Shown here one piece after another: positions 5,589-9,207 of a DNA stretch of 9,207 nucleotides. The stretch's first letter is position 1, and the number at the start of each line of letters is the position of its first letter. Under the pieces are notes generated by a model. It saw nothing but the letters and a program-made list of their open reading frames with translations. It was not told where the DNA came from and did no database searches. Source of the DNA: Planctomycetaceae bacterium (GTDB taxonomy: Bacteria; Planctomycetota; Planctomycetia; Pirellulales; Thermoguttaceae); assembly GCA_031278315.1 (NCBI GenBank), contig JAITKS010000097.1, positions 1 to 9,207 of the forward strand, given 5' to 3'. Position numbers and translations under genes: made by a program.

Positions 5589-7085
5589 TTATCTACTATA
5601 ATTACTATACCAAATAACCGCTTCATCAATATTACTGAAAACACCATCAAGTTGCAATTCATAAGCTATATCAAGAATTTGTCCCATTTTGCGTCCGGGT
5701 AATATTCCAAATTGAATTAAATCTCGACCCCTTAAAATCGGTTTCGGCTTACTATCAATTACATCCAATTCAATTGCTCTCAATTCACATTTATCAAGTT
5801 GCTCAATCAAACTTCGCTTCAAATCTGTATCGTCTCTTGACTCAATTATTGCTCTGCAAAACGCTGCCCAAATTCGAATACTCGACGGTTCAATCCGCAC
5901 AGCAAGACGCCGTAAACTTCTATCGTCAATATTACTTTTGCCCGTTAAAAAATAATCCGTCAAGACCTCGCCGACAATCGACAAAATACAATCAACTACA
6001 CGCAACGGAGGCTTCAAACGGCTTAAAAATCGCTGCGTCAACCTAAATCTACTCAACACTAAATCAGAATCAAAATCAGAGCCGGAACCAGAATCAGAAC
6101 TAGAATCAGACAATTTCGAATACCTCCTTATATTCGAAACAGAACTCGATAATTTTTGAAACAATAAATCATCAATTTCAATAATTGTATTTTCACTCTT
6201 GCCCAAATTATGACATAACACTGAAAAAATTAATACCAGACGATCATTGTCACTAAAGTTATATCGATCAGCAATTCTTACTGCAATATCACAGACTCGT
6301 GAAGTATTATCAAATGCGTTTTCATCAGAATACACATTAGCCGAGAAATCATCTTGATGAATTTTTGTTACGTTAATTAAATCTGCGATTTCAGGAAAAT
6401 GTTTTATCCATCCTGTTTTTTGTAACAAAAATAAACCTTGCGAAGGCTCAACACCTTTTACTCCCCATTTTACCCACTCATTCCAAATCCGTTCTACCGA
6501 CAAAGTATTAAACTCATTGCAAACCTGTTTACAAAGTTCAATAGTTTGCGTCTCCATTTTGAAACGAAATCTAGCAGCAAATTGCATCCCCCGCATTACA
6601 CGTAACGGGTCTTCACAAAATGCTGCCGTCGGTGCACGAAGTATTTTATTTTTAATATCATCAATCCCATTAAACGGATCATAAATTGATCTGTCGATAC
6701 GAATTCCAATTGCATTTATTGTGAAATCACGTCTTTTAAACGCTGAATACAAATCAAGATTCGGCTCACAAGAAACATTAAAACCTCTATGCCCAACACC
6801 CGACTTCGATTCTACTCGCGGAATACTAATATCAATCCCGCTGCCAACCTTTATCGTTCCAAAACTTTGACCGACAAAATTAATTTTGAATTTATTTTTT
6901 TTAAGAATTTGAATTATCTGCTCATAAGTTAAACCATAAACTTCAATGTCATAATCCTTCGACGGCAATCCCAAAAAATAATCACGCACAAAGCCGCCAA
7001 CCAAAATACAATCCCTCGCTCCGCCTTTAAGAAGATAAGAAATAATCCGTTCAACATTCGAGTCTATACTAATTTCTATCGACAT
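5589..7085 (-). CDS. cca: CCA tRNA nucleotidyltransferase with degenerate HD domain
   Basis: This 498-residue class II nucleotidyltransferase would add or repair the 3' CCA of tRNAs in the cytoplasm. The head domain shows LVGGFVRD (28-35), the catalytic carboxylates in DYDIEV (44-49), a third acidic site in IDISIPR (84-90), KRRDFTINAIG (117-127) and EDPLRVMRG (158-166), the template-like nucleotide-selecting motif. The C-terminal ILRGRDLIQFGILPGRKMGQ (450-469), then LQLDG, is typical of the bacterial family. The central HD region is decayed. LCHNLGK (290-296) has Asn where HD enzymes have Asp, and the later His residues are absent. Instead there is a Ser/Asp/Gly dipeptide run (326-341). The fold could still bind tRNA without phosphohydrolase activity. 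Poly(A) polymerase cannot be fully excluded by sequence alone. Ribosome site is weak (GAGAG about 13 nt before the ATG). Confidence 0.9.
   Translation of the reverse strand: MSIEISIDSNVERIISYLLKGGARDCILVGGFVRDYFLGLPSKDYDIEVYGLTYEQIIQILKKNKFKINFVGQSFGTIKVGSGIDISIPRVESKSGVGHRGFNVSCEPNLDLYSAFKRRDFTINAIGIRIDRSIYDPFNGIDDIKNKILRAPTAAFCEDPLRVMRGMQFAARFRFKMETQTIELCKQVCNEFNTLSVERIWNEWVKWGVKGVEPSQGLFLLQKTGWIKHFPEIADLINVTKIHQDDFSANVYSDENAFDNTSRVCDIAVRIADRYNFSDNDRLVLIFSVLCHNLGKSENTIIEIDDLLFQKLSSSVSNIRRYSKLSDSSSDSGSGSDFDSDLVLSRFRLTQRFLSRLKPPLRVVDCILSIVGEVLTDYFLTGKSNIDDRSLRRLAVRIEPSSIRIWAAFCRAIIESRDDTDLKRSLIEQLDKCELRAIELDVIDSKPKPILRGRDLIQFGILPGRKMGQILDIAYELQLDGVFSNIDEAVIWYSNYSR
6062..6109 (-). repeat. Degenerate hexanucleotide array inside cca
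   Basis: Eight contiguous hexamers are variants of AATCAG on the plus strand (for example AATCAG, AATCAA, AACCAG, AACTAG). Read on the minus strand they encode the dipeptide series Ser-Asp, Ser-Ser, Ser-Asp, Ser-Gly, Ser-Gly, Ser-Asp, Phe-Asp, Ser-Asp (residues 326-341). This is a slippage-type expansion that keeps the reading frame. Confidence 0.75.
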
Positions 7086-7417
7086 TAGAATTATACTGCT
7101 CTCACTTTAATTTTCGGTTTTAACTGCAATTGAATAGTACGATACATAAAATTTTTTTGAAATACAAATCACACAAAAATACGAATCACACAAAAAATAA
7201 AAAAGATATAACAATAAATAATTTTCAATAACAATTTCAACAATAACATAAGTCAATCGCCCTACGTATGATTTCACCCTTGAAATTAAGCACTAAAATG
7301 ACACAAGTCAAAACCAAACACCAAAACCAAAATTTAAAGTGCAAGAAATATATCACCGAATTTCATCACGATACGTATATTATGATGCATATAGAAAAGT
7401 TGCATTACAAATTTTTG
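7086..7417. other. Gene-free spacer between fabG and cca
   Basis: This 332-bp spacer has no credible gene and no copy of the dispersed repeat core. It holds a TATAAT on the minus strand only 4 nt before the cca ATG (7090-7095) and a tandem 17-mer (7161-7194). A small ATTTCA/TGAAAT stem lies at about 7270-7286. The rest is A-rich and featureless to me. Confidence 0.5.
7161..7194. repeat. Tandem 17-mer, one mismatch
   Basis: AATACAAATCACACAAA (7161-7177) is followed directly by AATACGAATCACACAAA (7178-7194). The CACAAA/ACGAA words resemble decayed arms of the CACGAAA family at 1-133 and 5341-5430. Confidence 0.6.
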
Positions 7418-8167
7418 TTATCTTGTTAGACCTCCATCAATAGTCAGAATTTGACCAGTAATAAAAGACGCTTCATCGCTTACGAAAAATAATACGGCAT
7501 TGGCGACATCATCAACTTGCCCTAATCTTGCAAGCGGAGTTCGACTTAACATTTCATTTTTTAATACTTCCGGTAAGACAGCAGTCATATCAGTGTCAAT
7601 AAATCCGGGCGCAATTGCATTAACAGTAATATTTTTACCTGCGAGTTCTTTCGCGGCAGTTCTAGTGAATCCGATTAGTCCAGCTTTCGATGCTGAATAA
7701 TTCGCTTGCCCCTTGTTGCCCATCATTCCAACAATACTCGTAATATTTACGATTCGCCCCTTTCTCGCACGTCTCATCGGTTTTGAACATGCACGAGTAA
7801 ATAAAAATGGTCCGCGTAAATTTATAGCTAAAACTTCATCCCATTGTTCATCTTTCATTGCACCTAAAGGTACATCGCGAGTTATACCCGCACAATTTAC
7901 TAAAATGTCAATTTGACCATGTTTCGATAACACAGAATTAACAGTATTTTCAACTTCATCCGTTACCGAAACATTACAAATATAACCGTCAACGTTTGAA
8001 CCTAACTTGTTCAAATTCTCTATTGCGGAATCCAATCTTTCCTGATTTGTCCCGACAATTGACGTTTTAACTCCACTCGTTACTAACGCTTTTGCTATTC
8101 CTAAACCAATCCCGCGAGTTGCACCGGTAACTATTGCAACACGGTCTTTAATTTCAACATTAATCAT
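7418..8167 (-). CDS. fabG: 3-oxoacyl-ACP reductase FabG (classical SDR)
   Basis: This 249-residue short-chain dehydrogenase is the usual FabG length. It reduces 3-oxoacyl-ACP to 3-hydroxyacyl-ACP with NADPH in the fatty-acid elongation cycle. Seen directly: cofactor motif TGATRGIG (14-21), NCAG (91-94, usually NNAG), Asn116, Ser144 (ITSIVG), Tyr157 and Lys161 (YSASK) forming the active site, PG (187-188), and the terminal TIDGG. The frame is open to an ATG at 8242. However, GAGGAG six nucleotides before the ATG at 8167, together with the family's usual N-terminus, fixes the start there. It has its own sigma70-like promoter. It is not next to other fab genes. The OleA-like enzyme is 2.2 kb away across cca. 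A reductase for polyhydroxyalkanoate or another SDR substrate is possible, but FabG is the best call. Confidence 0.95.
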   Translation of the reverse strand: MINVEIKDRVAIVTGATRGIGLGIAKALVTSGVKTSIVGTNQERLDSAIENLNKLGSNVDGYICNVSVTDEVENTVNSVLSKHGQIDILVNCAGITRDVPLGAMKDEQWDEVLAINLRGPFLFTRACSKPMRRARKGRIVNITSIVGMMGNKGQANYSASKAGLIGFTRTAAKELAGKNITVNAIAPGFIDTDMTAVLPEVLKNEMLSRTPLARLGQVDDVANAVLFFVSDEASFITGQILTIDGGLTR

Positions 8168-8173
8168 AAATTT

Positions 8174-8179
8174 CTCCTC
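8174..8179 (-). promoter_or_regulatory. Ribosome binding site of fabG
   Basis: GAGGAG on the minus strand lies 6 nt before ATG 8167. It is the clearest Shine-Dalgarno sequence in the window and rules out the upstream in-frame ATG at 8242. Confidence 0.85.
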
Positions 8180-8258
8180 ACAATATAAAATTGTTACAAA
8201 TTCTAAATTTTCTAAATTCAAATCTCTTATCGCACCAATCAAAAAAATTGAGTGCAGA

Positions 8259-8286
8259 ATTATACATGCATCCTCAAAGTTGACAA
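8259..8286 (-). promoter_or_regulatory. Sigma70-type promoter of fabG
   Basis: On the minus strand, TTGTCA (8281-8286) and TATAAT (8259-8264) are separated by 16 nt. This gives 5/6 and 6/6 consensus matches. Expected transcription start is near 8252, giving a leader of about 85 nt before fabG. It begins only about 25 nt after the stop of the next gene upstream, which indicates separate transcription of fabG. Confidence 0.65.
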
Positions 8287-8310
8287 GTTCCCAAAAAAGA
8301 ACATTATCTT

Positions 8311-8685
8311 TTATATGATCACGCCGCGTTTCGACAGCTCTTTTATTTTTTCTTTAGAACATTCCGAACAACGAAATTCTGGATGTTCATCATTTAAGCG
8401 ATCATAATTTTTTGTCTTTACGAGTCTGAATCCGTCGCATGTTTTTCCGCAAGACGCACAAGTAATATTGTCTCGTAATTCCCACAACGGATTCGTAAAC
8501 TCTACCTTAAATATAATTCGGTCAATCCAAAAAAAGATCAGACCGCCGATAAAATTTGCAATTATCGTTACAATTATTCCGTTATAACCTCGCAGCCACC
8601 ACAAAACTATCGCCAATATCGGAGTCGAAAGTTGCCATCGGAATAAATAAAAAATATACTTCTTTAATAAACGCATTTCTAACAT
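8311..8685 (-). CDS. Two-helix membrane protein with zinc-ribbon tail
   Basis: This 124-residue protein is of unknown function. The N-terminus is basic (LLKKY). Two hydrophobic helices follow, at about 14-31 (includes STPILAIVLWWL) and about 36-54 (GIIVTIIANFIGGLIFFWI), separated by a short RGYN turn. That is a hairpin whose ends both face the same side. The soluble C-terminal part (about 60-124) has CASC (76-79), Cys83 and CSEC (106-109), a probable zinc site of two CxxC pairs about 26 residues apart. It ends in a Lys/Glu-rich helix. By the positive-inside rule, the tail should be cytoplasmic. The RWQLSTPILA-type helix pair resembles small hypothetical membrane proteins I recall from other bacteria, without a known role. 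The start could be ATG 8685 or ATG 8676; neither has a good ribosome site. It ends 25 nt before the fabG promoter. Confidence 0.75.
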   Translation of the reverse strand: MLEMRLLKKYIFYLFRWQLSTPILAIVLWWLRGYNGIIVTIIANFIGGLIFFWIDRIIFKVEFTNPLWELRDNITCASCGKTCDGFRLVKTKNYDRLNDEHPEFRCSECSKEKIKELSKRGVII

Positions 8686-8738
8686 AGATACATCTAAAAC
8701 TAAATTTTATTTTAATGATAAATATCAGTGGAATCTCT

Positions 8739-8827
8739 CAAAGGTTTCAAGTTAATTTTTCACTAACCATATTTTCAAATTTATAACCCAAAAAATTTGA
8801 AAAACAAATATTCCGCAAATATATTAC
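8739..8827 (+). repeat. Dispersed spacer repeat, copy 4, with extra module
   Basis: The core (8772-8827) has the best hairpin of the family. TTTTCAAATTT (8772-8782) pairs perfectly with AAATTTGAAAA (8793-8803) around the loop ATAACCCAAA, followed by ATTCCGCAAATATATTAC (8810-8827). The upstream words CAAAGGTTTCAA (about 8739-8750) and TTTTTCACTAACC match CAAAGGTTTCAA and TTTTTAACGAACC at about 138-167 near copy 1. The core ends 9 bp from the stop codon of the nuclease gene. Confidence 0.75.
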
Positions 8828-8836
8828 GAGACATGT

Positions 8837-9207
8837 TTACAATCCTACAATTGTAATAGTTTTGCCGTTTATTTTTTTCTTTTTCATGTAAATTTTATTG
8901 TCCCATTTTGTTCTTTTGCGTTGGTCGAAAACGGCATACCATCCTTCTTTGCAATTATGAATGTCCATATAACGGGCAATCTGTTCAAGACCTTTTTCGA
9001 CATATTGTTCATTGCGGCGAATCTTGAGTTCTATCGGATATTTTTTGTCGTTATAAACCAACAAAAGATCAAGACGTCCCGAACCGGCTGCCATCTCGCG
9101 ATAAACTTGTCCGCCGCCATTAATGACCCGTTGCAAGAACGCCATCAAAACCAAATGCGGTGCCGCCTCTGTATAATCGCATTGCTTAATATAAGCACCA
9201 GAATTTA
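8837..9207 (-). CDS. PD-(D/E)XK nuclease domain, C-terminal part of a larger AAA-type protein (partial)
   Basis: The frame is open through the right edge of the window, so this is the last roughly 123 residues of a longer gene. Reading on beyond an internal TTG gives YTEAAPHLVLMAFLQRVING, a sequence typical of the C-terminal nuclease domain of AAA-ATPase/PD-(D/E)XK proteins, which are usually about 500 residues. Catalytic-type residues are visible: Glu in YREMAAG, Asp in GRLDLLLVY, and the E-x-K pair in IELKI. A helix with GLEQIARYMD and the strand WYAVFD follow as expected. The family (AAA-like domain with DUF1703-like nuclease) is often present in many copies per genome. Its function is not established; roles as defence or mobile-element nucleases have been suggested. 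The N-terminal ATPase part is outside the window. Confidence 0.85.
   Translation of the reverse strand, partial: NSGAYIKQCDYTEAAPHLVLMAFLQRVINGGGQVYREMAAGSGRLDLLLVYNDKKYPIELKIRRNEQYVEKGLEQIARYMDIHNCKEGWYAVFDQRKRTKWDNKIYMKKKKINGKTITIVGL

Noticed and set aside
4179..8167. One operon of ketosynthase, cca and fabG
   Set aside because: Spacers of about 330 bp filled with repeats, and cca unrelated to lipid metabolism, make co-transcription unlikely.
8168..8242. 25-codon N-terminal extension of fabG from ATG 8242
   Set aside because: A strong GAGGAG precedes ATG 8167 and FabG proteins normally begin just before the cofactor motif.
8280..8308. Plus-strand TTGACA with ATTATC
   Set aside because: The -10 is poor and it would transcribe antisense into the next gene; the same bases serve the minus-strand fabG promoter.

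Overview
The window is AT-rich bacterial DNA that uses the standard code (TGA stops, TGG tryptophans). About 73% of it is coding: seven genes separated by long, very AT-rich spacers full of short repeats. The lineage cannot be fixed from the sequence. The OleA/FabH-type synthase resembles the ' 3-oxoacyl-ACP synthase III' proteins I associate with Planctomycetota and relatives, so a PVC-type bacterium is my first guess, at low confidence. A chemoreceptor gene suggests a motile or sensory, probably double-membraned cell.

Layout. Positions 1-966 carry no gene and are dense in inverted repeats, ending in a long leader for the chemoreceptor gene (967-3378, +). A small zinc-ribbon protein follows (3619-3894, +). 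The remaining genes are all on the minus strand: an OleA-like ketosynthase (4179-5255), a CCA-adding nucleotidyltransferase with a decayed HD domain (5589-7085), FabG (7418-8167), a two-helix membrane protein with a zinc-binding tail (8311-8685), and the C-terminal nuclease domain of a larger protein cut by the right edge (8837-9207). Minus-strand spacers are 143-333 bp, so these genes are probably transcribed separately. fabG has the only convincing sigma70-like promoter together with a strong ribosome binding site.

How the genes fit together. FabG and the OleA-like enzyme both act on acyl-thioesters, but they are 2.2 kb apart with cca between them, and no OleB, OleC or OleD partner is visible. 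I do not see a coherent multi-gene system. The other genes are housekeeping (cca), sensory (chemoreceptor) or unknown.

The strongest unexplained signal is in the spacers. A roughly 53-bp repeat occurs four times, always in the same orientation, with a hairpin whose loop carries a conserved ATAACCCAAA-like sequence and a conserved 3' segment. A second family of two perfect hairpins near 3491 and 4060 differs by two compensated base pairs. A third consists of CACGAAA-rich inverted repeats. Some copies of these families share neighbouring modules, suggesting composite interspersed elements.
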